Origin: JBKQHQ01 sp052148715
GTDB lineage: Bacteria > Pseudomonadota > Alphaproteobacteria > Rhizobiales > Xanthobacteraceae
Assembly (NCBI GenBank): GCA_052148715.1
Contig: JBKQHQ010000188.1
Coordinates: 1 to 45,463, forward strand
Length of the DNA: 45,463 nt
Direction of reading: 5' to 3'
Each line of letters opens with the position of its first letter. The first letter of the stretch is position 1. Below, in pieces: positions 23,161-33,902 of the stretch. The translations under genes were made by a program, and so were the position numbers. Below the pieces are notes generated by a model that saw nothing but the letters and a program-made list of their open reading frames with translations, was not told where the DNA came from and ran no database searches.

Positions 23161-24804
23161 TTATTCGGCAGCCCGCCGGCGCACCGCCTGGAAGCCGGAT
23201 ACGAAGCGCGCCAGCGTGTTCGAGGTGACACCGCGCGGCAGCATGACCTCGATCAGCGAGAACCGTCCGCGCCGCGCGACCGCGCGCTCGATCGCGTCGA
23301 TGAGCTGCCGTTTGGTAGCGACCCGCTCACCCGCCCCGCCGAGCGAAACGGCCATGTCGGCAAAGTGCCAGTCCTCAAGATCATTGAAGGCTGATTCCGG
23401 CTGGAACGCCCGCAGCATCTCCCAGCTTTGATTGTTGAAGAGGATGACGATCGGATCCAATCCGTAGCGGCGACAATTGCCGAGCTCCCAGCCGGTCATC
23501 TGAAAGGCACCGTCGCCGACAAAGATGAGCGGGCGGCGCCCGGTCGCGGCCGCAACGCCGATGCCGCCGGGCACGCCAAAACCCATTCCGGCGTAGTAGC
23601 CAGGCGCCGCAAGCGCGGTATTCTCGATCTCGAGCGCCGTGAACAAACAGTCGCCGACATCGGAGGTCATGGGCATCGGCCCGTGACGATCGAACAGATC
23701 GTTGATTGCCACCGCTATATCCGACGGATCGATCGGTGAGTCATCGCCCTTCAGCCCGCGCGCGTAGGCGGTCGCGTTCGGCCGCGCGCGTGCGTTCGCT
23801 CGGGCGGCGGACGGGGTGGCGTGGGCGCAGAGCGCCGTGACGAGATCATCGATCGGCAGGTCGGGATAGACGTGATGACCGATGCGCACGGTGCGATCAA
23901 TGGCGAGCATCGCGGCGCGCGGATCGAACCGCTCTTGCGAGAGCGCAAAATTTGTATCGCACAGGATTACGCCGAGCAACAGCAGGGCGTCGGCCTCCTC
24001 GACCATGGCGCTAATGCGCGGATCACCGGCGGCCCCGAGATAGGTCCCGGCGACGACGTCGGTTGCATCAGCGAGGAGCCCGCGTCCCATGAAAGTGGTG
24101 ACCACCGGAATGGAAAGCTTGCGCGCCAGCGCCGCAACCTGGTCCTCGAGGCCGTAGCGCCGGATTTCGACGTCGACCATGATGAGCGGCCGGCTCCCTT
24201 GCGCCAGGCGGCCGAGGATCTCCTCGACGCATTCCGCCAGCGCATCGCCATCGGCCGCACGCCGCGCCAATATGGGGACCTCGTCGGTCGCCGCCCCCAC
24301 CATATCCCGCGGAAATTCGATATATACAGGCAACGAGCGTTCCCGCGCGTTGTGCAGCACCCGGGCAATCTCCTGCGGCGCCCGCACCGGGTCGCTCAGC
24401 ACGGCCTGATCGCAGGTGATCTCGCGAAACACGGCAAGCTGCGTATCGACCGTGCGCGCCTGGTGGTGCAGCATCAGGCCGCTCGCGCGCTCGCCGGCAC
24501 CCGGCGCACCGGCGATCACCACGACCGGTGAACGCTCGGCGTAGGCGCCGGCAATCGCATTGACGATGTTGAAGGCGCCGGCGCCGTAGGTCACCACGGC
24601 AACGCCGAGGCCGGCGTGATATCGCGCGGCCGCGTCGGCGGCAAAGCCGACGCCCGGCTCGTGGCTCAGCGTGTAAAGCGGCAAAATCTTCGATTCAGCC
24701 AGGACCTTGAACAGGGGCAGCACGAAATCACCGGGAATGCCAAAAATCTCACGCGCGCCGTAATCCTTCAGGGCCTGTACAAGGGAGATCGCGAGCGTGG
24801 GCAT
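23161..24804 (-). CDS. ipdC: Phenylpyruvate / indole-3-pyruvate decarboxylase (ThDP enzyme)
   Basis: 547 residues, the usual length. This is a thiamine-diphosphate 2-oxo-acid decarboxylase. Glu49 in TLSHEPGVGFAADAAARY activates the cofactor, and the GDG...NN cofactor motif runs from FVGDGAFQMTGWELGNC to ILFNNQSWEML. Many blocks (HEPGVGFAADAAARY, VTYGAGAFN, VVTTFMGRGLLAD, APGYYAGMGFGVP, FQPESAFNDL) agree with what I remember of the Azospirillum phenylpyruvate decarboxylase that makes indole-3- and phenyl-acetaldehyde, precursors of the auxins IAA and PAA. The canonical pyruvate-decarboxylase His pair is absent (ILPLYTLSHEP in place), as in that subgroup. Auxin synthesis is therefore a reasonable inference. 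DUF2306 follows 19 bases downstream. Confidence 0.88.
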   Translation of the reverse strand: MPTLAISLVQALKDYGAREIFGIPGDFVLPLFKVLAESKILPLYTLSHEPGVGFAADAAARYHAGLGVAVVTYGAGAFNIVNAIAGAYAERSPVVVIAGAPGAGERASGLMLHHQARTVDTQLAVFREITCDQAVLSDPVRAPQEIARVLHNARERSLPVYIEFPRDMVGAATDEVPILARRAADGDALAECVEEILGRLAQGSRPLIMVDVEIRRYGLEDQVAALARKLSIPVVTTFMGRGLLADATDVVAGTYLGAAGDPRISAMVEEADALLLLGVILCDTNFALSQERFDPRAAMLAIDRTVRIGHHVYPDLPIDDLVTALCAHATPSAARANARARPNATAYARGLKGDDSPIDPSDIAVAINDLFDRHGPMPMTSDVGDCLFTALEIENTALAAPGYYAGMGFGVPGGIGVAAATGRRPLIFVGDGAFQMTGWELGNCRRYGLDPIVILFNNQSWEMLRAFQPESAFNDLEDWHFADMAVSLGGAGERVATKRQLIDAIERAVARRGRFSLIEVMLPRGVTSNTLARFVSGFQAVRRRAAE

Positions 24805-24895
24805 GCGGCACTCATATCACGGAACCGTCGTTCCACGCCTCCGCGCTGGTTCATTCGGGAGGGCCGGGAAGCGGCGAGCCCGCGAGCCCCACACA

Positions 24896-25018
24896 CGTCA
24901 TCCTGGGCCTCGTGCCGGGGACCCATTTCTCAACAAAGCTCGGGCGTCGGAACTGCGCAGGCTTGAAGGGTCAGCGTTTGTTGCTTGATGGGTCCCGGGC
25001 ACGAGGCCCGGGATGACG
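24896..25018. repeat. MITE-like element with 31-bp inverted repeats
   Basis: The 31 bases at 24896-24926 and 24988-25018 are inverted copies matching at about 29 positions (core CCTCGTGCC / GGCACGAGG, outer end CGTCAT / ATGACG), enclosing ~61 bases. It fills most of the gap between the decarboxylase and ssb. The size and structure suggest a dispersed non-autonomous element or large extragenic palindrome; no coding is seen inside. Confidence 0.7.
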
Positions 25019-25046
25019 GATGTTTGGTTGCGGAGGGAAGCGCAAT

Positions 25047-25544
25047 TCAGAACGGAATCTCGTCGTCCATGTCGTCGCGGCGGCCCGCAGCCGCCATGGC
25101 CGGCTGCCGCGCAGCCGTTGGTCCGGGCGAGCCGAAATCGACGCCTGAGCCGGTATCCTGCGAGCCGAAATCGCTGCCCCCGGACCCCGCGCCGGCCCGA
25201 TCCAGCATCGTCAATTGCGAGTTGAATCCTTGCAGTACCACTTCTGTCGAGTAGCGTTCCTGACCGGATTGATCCTGCCACTTCCGGGTCTGCAATTGAC
25301 CCTCGATGTAGATCTTGGAGCCCTTCTTCAGATACTGCTCGGCAATGCGGCACAGCGGTTCGCTAAAGATCACAACGCGGTGCCACTCGGTCTTTTCCTT
25401 TCGCTCGCCAGTGGCTTTGTCGCGCCAACTATCCGAGGTGGCTACCCTGAGATTGGCAATCGGCCGCCCGTCCTGGGTGCGGCGGATTTCCGGGTCCGCA
25501 CCAAGATTGCCGATCAAGATCACTTTGTTGACGCTGCCCGCCAT
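25047..25544 (-). CDS. ssb: Single-stranded DNA-binding protein
   Basis: 165 residues from ATG 25544 (AGGGAG upstream). The OB-fold begins MAGSVNKVILIGNLGADPEI and contains NLRVATSDSWRDKATGERK and EWHRVVIFSEPL, with aromatic stacking residues (Trp35-region, Trp54-region) and KGSKIYIEGQLQTRKWQDQSG. A flexible Gly/Ser/Pro-rich linker leads to the acidic tip DDMDDEIPF, which docks repair and replication partners. SSB coats single strands in replication and repair. It is monocistronic, with the porin gene divergent upstream and a long inverted repeat downstream. Confidence 0.97.
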   Translation of the reverse strand: MAGSVNKVILIGNLGADPEIRRTQDGRPIANLRVATSDSWRDKATGERKEKTEWHRVVIFSEPLCRIAEQYLKKGSKIYIEGQLQTRKWQDQSGQERYSTEVVLQGFNSQLTMLDRAGAGSGGSDFGSQDTGSGVDFGSPGPTAARQPAMAAAGRRDDMDDEIPF

Positions 25545-25744
25545 GACTTGCTCCCTGCGCCGACCGTTTCGATTGCATCGCGGCGCCACCGCTTAACCTA
25601 ACCGCGCCATCCGGCATCGCAACCCTATCCGGGCCTTCCGCCAGGCTCGCGGCGAGTCGTTCCATCGCCTAGTTCTTGCTTTGTTCCTAGCACGCTCGTC
25701 GGCCAAACGCAAGCCAAGATTAACCATTGATTAACTATTGGGAT

Positions 25745-25772
25745 TTGAAGGCACCTTGAGCGGTCTTATAAT
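25745..25772 (+). promoter_or_regulatory. Candidate sigma-70-type promoter of the porin at 25922
   Basis: TTGAAG at 25745-25750 and a consensus TATAAT at 25767-25772 are separated by 16 bases, placing transcription start near 25780 with a ~140-base leader. A second TATAAT at 25852-25857 lacks a good -35 but would give a shorter leader. The 25545-25921 interval is noticeably AT-richer than its surroundings and must also hold the divergent ssb promoter. Confidence 0.4.
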
Positions 25773-25921
25773 ACCTATTTAACGTTGTGGTGACCTTCGA
25801 TTTTACCCATTCCTGTTGCAATTGGGTGACTCAATCCGCCAAGGGAACCGCTATAATGCTTGTACTCAACTAAACCTGAAATCGTTGCATCGTAGCGGAA
25901 CACACTTCGGAGGTACTCGTA

Positions 25922-26668
25922 ATGAAGCGTCTTCTTCTCGCTGGCGTAGCTGTTGCCGCCCTGGCGGCGCCGGCCTTCGCCGCCGATCTTCCTGTCGCTA
26001 CCTATCCAACGAAGGCGCCGGCTTACGTTGCCGCCTACAACTGGACGGGCTTCTACATCGGCGTCAACTTGGGCGGCGCCTGGGCGCGCGAAACCAATAC
26101 CGATACGTTCACGACCAGCCCCACCACCAGCGTTATCACTTCACCGTCGTCCACGATCAGCGGCGTCATCGGTGGTGGCCAGATCGGTTACAACTGGCAG
26201 AGCGGCAACCTCGTGTTCGGCCTCGAAGCCGACGTTGACGGCTCCGGCCAAAGCGGCACCAGCACGTCGACGGTCGCTGGCTTCGGTACGGATGCGGTGG
26301 CAAGCACAATACGCGCGTTCGGCACCGCGCGCGCTCGGGTGGGCTTCGCGGCCGATCGCTGGTTGTGGTACGTGACCGGCGGCTTCGCATGGCAAGACGT
26401 CGGCTTCAGCGACGCGTTCACGACCACGACCGGTGTGTTGACCGGCATTTCCAACGGCTCGACGACGCGCGCTGGCTATTCCGTCGGCGGCGGTATCGAA
26501 ACCGCGTTGTGGGGCAACTGGACCGGCCGAGTGGAATACCTCTATCTCGACACCGGCACCTGGACCACCACAACCACCGGCTTGGCGGGGCTTCCATTCA
26601 CCACCGTGACCAACAGCATTCGCACGCAGAATAATGTCGTGCGGGCCGGTCTGAACTTCCGGTTCTGA
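25922..26668 (+). CDS. Omp25/Omp31-like outer membrane beta-barrel porin
   Basis: 248 residues, complete. ATG 25922 follows GGAGG, and a signal peptide (MKRLLLAGVAVAALAAPAFA) precedes mature ADLPVATYP. The strands YNWTGFYIGVNLGGAWARE, VRARVGFAADRWLWYVTGGF-like segments (with loops), ALWGNWTGRVEYLYLDTG and the final GLNFRF with terminal Phe define the family. The C-terminal third closely resembles the truncated porin at 3-260, so these two are the nearest paralogues in the window. A strong terminator at 26701-26734 ends the single-gene transcript. It is likely an abundant surface protein, in view of its strong ribosome site and promoter. Confidence 0.93.
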   Translation: MKRLLLAGVAVAALAAPAFAADLPVATYPTKAPAYVAAYNWTGFYIGVNLGGAWARETNTDTFTTSPTTSVITSPSSTISGVIGGGQIGYNWQSGNLVFGLEADVDGSGQSGTSTSTVAGFGTDAVASTIRAFGTARARVGFAADRWLWYVTGGFAWQDVGFSDAFTTTTGVLTGISNGSTTRAGYSVGGGIETALWGNWTGRVEYLYLDTGTWTTTTTGLAGLPFTTVTNSIRTQNNVVRAGLNFRF

Positions 26669-26700
26669 TACCCGAATCCAACCGAAGCGTGTTCCGAGGC

Positions 26701-26734
26701 AAAACAAGGGTCGGCACCAGCCGGCTCTTGTTTT
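26701..26734 (+). terminator. Rho-independent terminator of the porin
   Basis: AAAACAAGGGTCGGC at 26701-26715 pairs over its full 15 bases (two G-T wobbles) with GCCGGCTCTTGTTTT at 26720-26734; the loop is ACCA. The right arm ends in TTTT and is followed by more T-rich sequence. It lies 32 bases past the porin stop. Confidence 0.88.
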
Positions 26735-26965
26735 CTTATTCTTTGACATGACGGCGCGGCCTCGGGCGTGCCTTGCATCGGCAACCGACCCCGATGACGG
26801 TAACGTGTTGCCTCGATTGTTTATTTCCTCCATGAATTGTCGACGCGCGATCGCCCGCGACGGTTTTGGCTGGTAAAGCGCCGCCGTTCTTCCTATTTCT
26901 GGATGACATCCGCGGCTCGGCCCGGGCTGCCGTTGCATGCCATCCAGGGATGGCCATCCAAAAGC

Positions 26966-29914
<2,949 letters not shown>

Positions 29915-29924
29915 GGCAACCCAA

Positions 29925-30113
29925 GTGCCGACCGACGGGCTTGCAACGACCGGCCGAAAGGATGCCGCAAGGCTGGAGCTTCTGCGGGAGGCCGCGCGAG
30001 TCGGCCTCCGCGCGTTGGATCGAGGCGAGTCCAAAGAATTCGGCAGCTTCGACGATCTTGAAGCCTATCTGAATGGCGTGTCGGAAAGGCTCATCGTCGG
30101 CGCAGCCGAATGA
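29925..30113 (+). CDS. Small ParD-antitoxin-tail-like protein
   Basis: 62 residues from GTG 29925, 10 bases after the uvrA stop. The sequence LELLREAARVGLRALDRGES followed by FGSFDDLEAYLNGVSERL resembles the C-terminal, toxin-contacting helix region of ParD-like antitoxins. The N-terminal ribbon-helix-helix DNA-binding part is missing and no ParE-like toxin gene follows. It may be a solitary remnant or an unrelated small helical protein. No ribosome site of note precedes the GTG, and translation might depend on coupling to uvrA. Confidence 0.4.
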   Translation: MPTDGLATTGRKDAARLELLREAARVGLRALDRGESKEFGSFDDLEAYLNGVSERLIVGAAE

Positions 30114-30206
30114 GGTCTAGGATTTTCGCTCGCGTCTCACCCGGGCTAGAATTGCTACGAGCCTTGGCCGCAAATGACCGAGGCCAATCAGCATATGGAG
30201 GAAAGC

Positions 30207-31265
30207 GTGCACGCGTGGCGCCTGGTCTTCGCAGTCGCATCAGCCGGCGCGATTTCTGTTCTCGCCGGCTGCCCTGCCCTGCATGCGCAATCCGCCCGCG
30301 AGCTCTATGATCAGGCGAAGATCGAGCGGGCGCTGGTGCTCTATGGCGGCGGGCCGGCTGCGCTCTACGAGGGTCCGGCCCGCGAGTTCGAGCAGCGCTA
30401 TCCGGGTATCACGGTGTCGATCATCAGCGGCTTCAGCAACGTTCTCGACCGCAAGATCGACGATCAGATCAAGGACAGCAAGGTCGAGGCCGATCTCGCC
30501 ATCTTGCAGACCATTCAGGACTTCGTGCGCTGGAAAAAGGAAGGCGTGCTGAGTCCGTTTAAGCCGGAGGGGTGGGACTCGATCGAGCAGACCTTCAAGG
30601 ATCCCGCCGGCGCCTACGTGGGCGTCTATGTTCCCGCCGTCGCCTACGCCTACAACACCGACCTGGTTCCGCCCGGCAATGTCCCAAAATCGGCGCTCGA
30701 TTTCCTGAAACCCGAATTCCGCGGCAAGCTTATCACCTGCTACCCGCAGGACGACGATATCACGCTCTATCTGTTCCACACGATCGCGCGCCGCTACGGC
30801 TGGGAGTTTTTTGACAAATACATGGCCAACCAGCCGAGCTTCATCCAGGGCCATCTCGGCGTCGCGCGCAGCATTGCGTCAGGAGAGAATGCGGTGACGC
30901 TCGATTCCAATCCCAACCTGACGCTCGCGCTAAAGCGTGCCGGCAAGCCAACCGATGTGGCCTTCTCGGAGATCGACCCGATGCCGATCTGGGCGCAAAC
31001 CGCCGCAACCTTCAAGGGCTCGCCGCACCCCAGCGCCGCAAGACTTTTTCTCACGTGGTTCCTCAGCAAGGAGAAGCAGAGCACGCTCGACGATTGGTCG
31101 CCGCGCGTCGACGTGCCGCCGCCGGCGGGGCTGAAGCCCGTTTTTTCCTATCTGGTCGCCAACGGATACGCCGAGTTCGTCAGCAACGCCGACCTGGTGA
31201 GCGATGTGCGCAAGCGCTTCGCGGCGCTGGTTGGTCCGGTGCGCAAATCGGGCGGTGTGCGGTAG
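30207..31265 (+). CDS. ABC-type extracellular solute-binding protein (iron/polyamine-type fold)
   Basis: 352 residues. GTG 30207 was chosen because GGAGG sits 5 bases upstream and a signal sequence follows at once; an ATG at 30195 is the alternative. SVLAGC is a good lipobox, so this may be a lipoprotein, though cleavage after LHAQ is also possible. The mature part is a two-lobed binding protein: LVLYGGGPAALYEGPAREFE, YPGITVSIISGFSN, VADLAILQT-like strand, and the hinge region VYVPAVAYAYNTDLVPPGN with PKSALDFLKPEFRGKL. This layout is typical of the Fe(III)/thiamine/putrescine binding group. No permease or ATPase genes are adjacent, and the ligand is unknown. Confidence 0.85.
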   Translation: MHAWRLVFAVASAGAISVLAGCPALHAQSARELYDQAKIERALVLYGGGPAALYEGPAREFEQRYPGITVSIISGFSNVLDRKIDDQIKDSKVEADLAILQTIQDFVRWKKEGVLSPFKPEGWDSIEQTFKDPAGAYVGVYVPAVAYAYNTDLVPPGNVPKSALDFLKPEFRGKLITCYPQDDDITLYLFHTIARRYGWEFFDKYMANQPSFIQGHLGVARSIASGENAVTLDSNPNLTLALKRAGKPTDVAFSEIDPMPIWAQTAATFKGSPHPSAARLFLTWFLSKEKQSTLDDWSPRVDVPPPAGLKPVFSYLVANGYAEFVSNADLVSDVRKRFAALVGPVRKSGGVR

Positions 31266-31299
31266 CTCGTGATCACCGAGCCTGAACGATCCATCTGAG

Positions 31300-32196
31300 C
31301 TAGATCTTAGTCGCCCGTTCGACTGCCAGAGCCCCGGATCGCCTGACGGCCGCGCGCAGCGGGCGCCAACGCGAGCGCACCAGATCGAGCGCGACGACGA
31401 CAAGCCCGGCGGCGAGCACGTACCAGCCCGGTCGAATCGCCAGGTCGAAATCGAAGGCGCTCGCCAGCACCATCAACGGCGATACGTGATAGGCGATGCC
31501 GATACCGACCGCCTCGCCGAGGAAGGTGAGGCCAGCGGCCGCAAAGGTCAGCGCCAGCAATGCCCAAGCCGGCAGTTCCGTTTTTTCGCGCCGCAGCGCG
31601 GCGACGGCGCGGTAGAGCATCAGCCAGCCGAACAGGCCGGCAAAAAGGGTCGGCACCGTCACGTCGGCCTTGGTCTGCTGGAAGAAGTGCACCAGCGCGA
31701 ACAGCGCCAGGACGTAGATGATCTGATGCAGCCGGCGCCACCGCGTGCCGCCGAGGCGGCGCACCATGCCGTCGGTCGAGGTGACGGCGAGCGCCGCGAG
31801 CCCACAGAACACAGTAAAGCCGATGGTCAGATAAACCCGCGAGACGATCTCGCTCGCGACCTTGAGCAGGTCGAACCGTTGATCGATCACGTAGAGGCCA
31901 AGGTGAGCGACGGCGTAGCAGAAGGCGCCGACCCCGATCATCCGCCGCACGTCGATGAGGGCGCCGAACCGGGCGACGCGCCGCAGCGGCGTGATGGCGA
32001 GCGACAGCAACAGGAACATCAGCGCCCAATAGCCGGCCCGATGGATCAAGTCGTTGACCGGCCGGGCGCCGAGCCCGACTGACCACGCCGTCGCCAGCGC
32101 CAAGCCGAGCGGAAAGACGAGCGCAATCAGCGTGGCGATCCGCAGCGCGGAGATGCGCCCGCGGCGGTCGCGCCAGAGTTCGAGCGAGGAGGTCAT
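31300..32196 (-). CDS. msrQ: MsrQ-like haem-binding ferric-reductase-type membrane protein
   Basis: 298 residues from ATG 32196. Six or more membrane helices are visible, with paired His residues for haem in LIHRAGYWALMFLLLSLAIT, CYAVAHLGLYVI and RRLHQIIYVLALFALVHFF, as in MsrQ (YedZ). MsrQ passes electrons from the quinone pool to the periplasmic methionine-sulfoxide reductase MsrP, repairing oxidised exported proteins. The segments PVNDLIHRAGYWAL and TPLRRVARF match the family. At ~300 residues it is longer than E. coli MsrQ (~210), with extra helices at the C-terminus. No msrP lies in the window, so the partner must be elsewhere or differ. Confidence 0.87.
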   Translation of the reverse strand: MTSSLELWRDRRGRISALRIATLIALVFPLGLALATAWSVGLGARPVNDLIHRAGYWALMFLLLSLAITPLRRVARFGALIDVRRMIGVGAFCYAVAHLGLYVIDQRFDLLKVASEIVSRVYLTIGFTVFCGLAALAVTSTDGMVRRLGGTRWRRLHQIIYVLALFALVHFFQQTKADVTVPTLFAGLFGWLMLYRAVAALRREKTELPAWALLALTFAAAGLTFLGEAVGIGIAYHVSPLMVLASAFDFDLAIRPGWYVLAAGLVVVALDLVRSRWRPLRAAVRRSGALAVERATKI

Positions 32197-32266
32197 GCGG
32201 CCAGACGACAGAGGACGGAGGGCGGAGGACCGACAAGGCAAGACATGCGGGTCTCGAGATGCTGTC

Positions 32267-32371
32267 TTAGAGCGCTTCCCGATTACGTTGAATCGGGAAG
32301 CGCTCTAATTCTCTATATTTGGTCGCATTTCCTGCGGAAAACCGGTGCCCACTTTTCCGGGAAATGCTCTA
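32267..32371. repeat. Rhizobial-type extragenic palindrome, two hairpins
   Basis: TTAGAGCGCTTCCCGATT (32267-32284) and AATCGGGAAGCGCTCTAA (32291-32308) form a perfect 18-bp stem with loop ACGTTG. A second hairpin follows: GCATTTCC..CGGAAAA (32325-32341) with TTTTCCG-GGAAATGC (to 32366). It lies in the GST - msrQ gap. A degenerate copy of the second half occurs at 41491-41524, and the TTCCCGAT-ATCGGGAA core recurs at 37342-37374, so this is a dispersed family. Confidence 0.8.
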
Positions 32372-32398
32372 CCGTTTTCGATCCTCTGGCGCCCGAGG

Positions 32399-33025
32399 TT
32401 ACGCCGGCTGCTGCGCCGCGAGCGCCGCATCCTTGGCCTCGGCACGCTTGAAGGCGGGCCGTTCGGTCAGCCGTGACACATAAGCAGTGAATTCGGGCCG
32501 ATCGGGGAAAAGCTTCCACATCGTCCCCCAGCGCAGGCCGGACCCGATCACCACATCGGCGGCCGTGAACTGGTCGCCGAGCAGATAGGGGCCGGGCTCT
32601 AGTGCATTGGCGAGCACGTCGACCACGGTGTCGACGTCGCCGTAGCCGATCGAGCTGCGCGGCGCTTCCTCGGAGCGCTTGAATGCACGGTCCATCATCG
32701 CCGGCTCGACGCAGCTCGGACCAAAGAACAGCCATTTGAGATAAGGTCCGCGCCGCTTGTCGCCGACCGGCACGTTCAGTCGCGCCCGGGGGAACTCGTC
32801 GGCAAGATAGCAGCAGATCGCCGCGGCTTCGGTGACGACCGCATCGCCGTGCTTGATGGCGGGGACCTTGCCCATCGGATTGACCGCGAGATAGGCCGGC
32901 GCGCGGTTCTCCCCTGTCTTGAGGTTTAGCAAATGTAGATCGTAGGGCTCGCCGATCTCCTCGAGGAACCAACGTACCAGCGCGGAGCGCGAGTTGGGGG
33001 AATGGTAAAGCGTGAGATTCGGCAT
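32399..33025 (-). CDS. Glutathione S-transferase family protein
   Basis: 208 residues. Start ATG 33025 has GAGAGGATC upstream. The N-terminal thioredoxin-like domain opens MPNLTLYHSPNSRSALVRWF, with the Ser of NSRS at the usual catalytic/glutathione position, and NPMGKVPAIKHGDAVVTEAA carries the cis-Pro and the Glu-Ala glutathione gamma-glutamyl contact. The all-helical C-terminal domain includes LLGDQFTAADVVIGSGLRWG, the N-capping box. It is a cytoplasmic enzyme that conjugates or reduces with glutathione, and the substrate is unknown. It is followed after 38 bases upstream (33064) by the dehalogenase gene on the same strand, so both may be co-transcribed. Confidence 0.93.
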   Translation of the reverse strand: MPNLTLYHSPNSRSALVRWFLEEIGEPYDLHLLNLKTGENRAPAYLAVNPMGKVPAIKHGDAVVTEAAAICCYLADEFPRARLNVPVGDKRRGPYLKWLFFGPSCVEPAMMDRAFKRSEEAPRSSIGYGDVDTVVDVLANALEPGPYLLGDQFTAADVVIGSGLRWGTMWKLFPDRPEFTAYVSRLTERPAFKRAEAKDAALAAQQPA

Positions 33026-33063
33026 TAGATCCTCTCATCGGTTGGAATGACGCGTCGGCGGAC

Positions 33064-33771
33064 TCATGCGCCGAGCTTCTCGGCCAGGTCGAGCAAATTT
33101 TTGGCGGCGACGTCCGTGGGCGCGCTCGGCGCCGCCTCGCCGCGTCCGGGACCATCCTCATTTGGGCGGGCGACGTGGCCGCTGCGCAGACCGCACGCAC
33201 CCGCGGCGAGAAGGTCGTAGGTGTGCGCCGCCACCATCATGCATTCGTGGGGCGCCAGATCGAATGCCGCGCAGGCGGCGAGATAAACCGCCGGCTTCGG
33301 CTTGTAGTCATGCGCGATCTCGGCACCGAGGATTGCATCCCACGGCAAGCGATTGCGGCGCGCCAGGTCGACCATCAGCGAGATGTTGCCGTTCGACACC
33401 GGCGCCAGCAGGAATTTTTGCCGCAGCCGCTCGAGACCCGGCGGCACGTCGGGCCAGGCGTCGAGCCGGTGCCAGGCCAGGGTGAGATCGTGCAAGACGC
33501 CTTCGTCCAGGCCCGCGATGCCGAAGCGCGGCAAAATGCGCTCGAGATTGCGCCGGTGCAGCGCGTCCAGCTTGCAATAGCCGATGCGGCCGGCGCGGAC
33601 CTCGTCCATGGCCGGCTGATACTCGCCGCGCCAGGCGTCGGCGAAGGCCGGCGCGTCGATCGCATGGCCGCACGGCTTGAGGATCCGTTCGGCCTCGCGC
33701 GCAATGCTCGTGCGCCAATCGACCAACGTGCCGAACACGTCGAAGAACAGCGCCTTTACCGGAAAGGTCAT
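33064..33771 (-). CDS. Haloacid dehalogenase type II (HAD hydrolase)
   Basis: 235 residues from ATG 33771. Motif I is FFDVFGTLVDWRTSI with the nucleophile Asp; motif II is APVSNGN (Ser); motif III includes the Lys of DYKPKPAVY; motif IV is MVAAHTYDLLAAGACGLRSG. The cap-domain sequence after motif I is that of type II L-2-haloacid dehalogenases. The enzyme would hydrolyse 2-haloalkanoates such as L-2-chloropropionate, although many family members act on other small phosphorylated or halogenated substrates. It precedes the GST gene on the same strand and diverges from the lytic transglycosylase gene at 33903. Confidence 0.9.
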   Translation of the reverse strand: MTFPVKALFFDVFGTLVDWRTSIAREAERILKPCGHAIDAPAFADAWRGEYQPAMDEVRAGRIGYCKLDALHRRNLERILPRFGIAGLDEGVLHDLTLAWHRLDAWPDVPPGLERLRQKFLLAPVSNGNISLMVDLARRNRLPWDAILGAEIAHDYKPKPAVYLAACAAFDLAPHECMMVAAHTYDLLAAGACGLRSGHVARPNEDGPGRGEAAPSAPTDVAAKNLLDLAEKLGA

Positions 33772-33902
33772 GGAGCAGGCCCATTCAGCGGCGGGCGGAG
33801 AACCCGACCATAGCGCACTTGACGCGACTACCGAGACGGCGACAGTGGCGCAACGCCTTCGGGACAACAAGCCCGAGGGCAAGCTTCGCCGAACGCGGGG
33901 GG

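Noticed and set aside
31307..32236. Alternative minus-strand frame (309 codons) over msrQ
   Set aside because: The other frame gives a coherent haem-binding membrane protein; this one is Arg/Pro-rich with no hydrophobic pattern.
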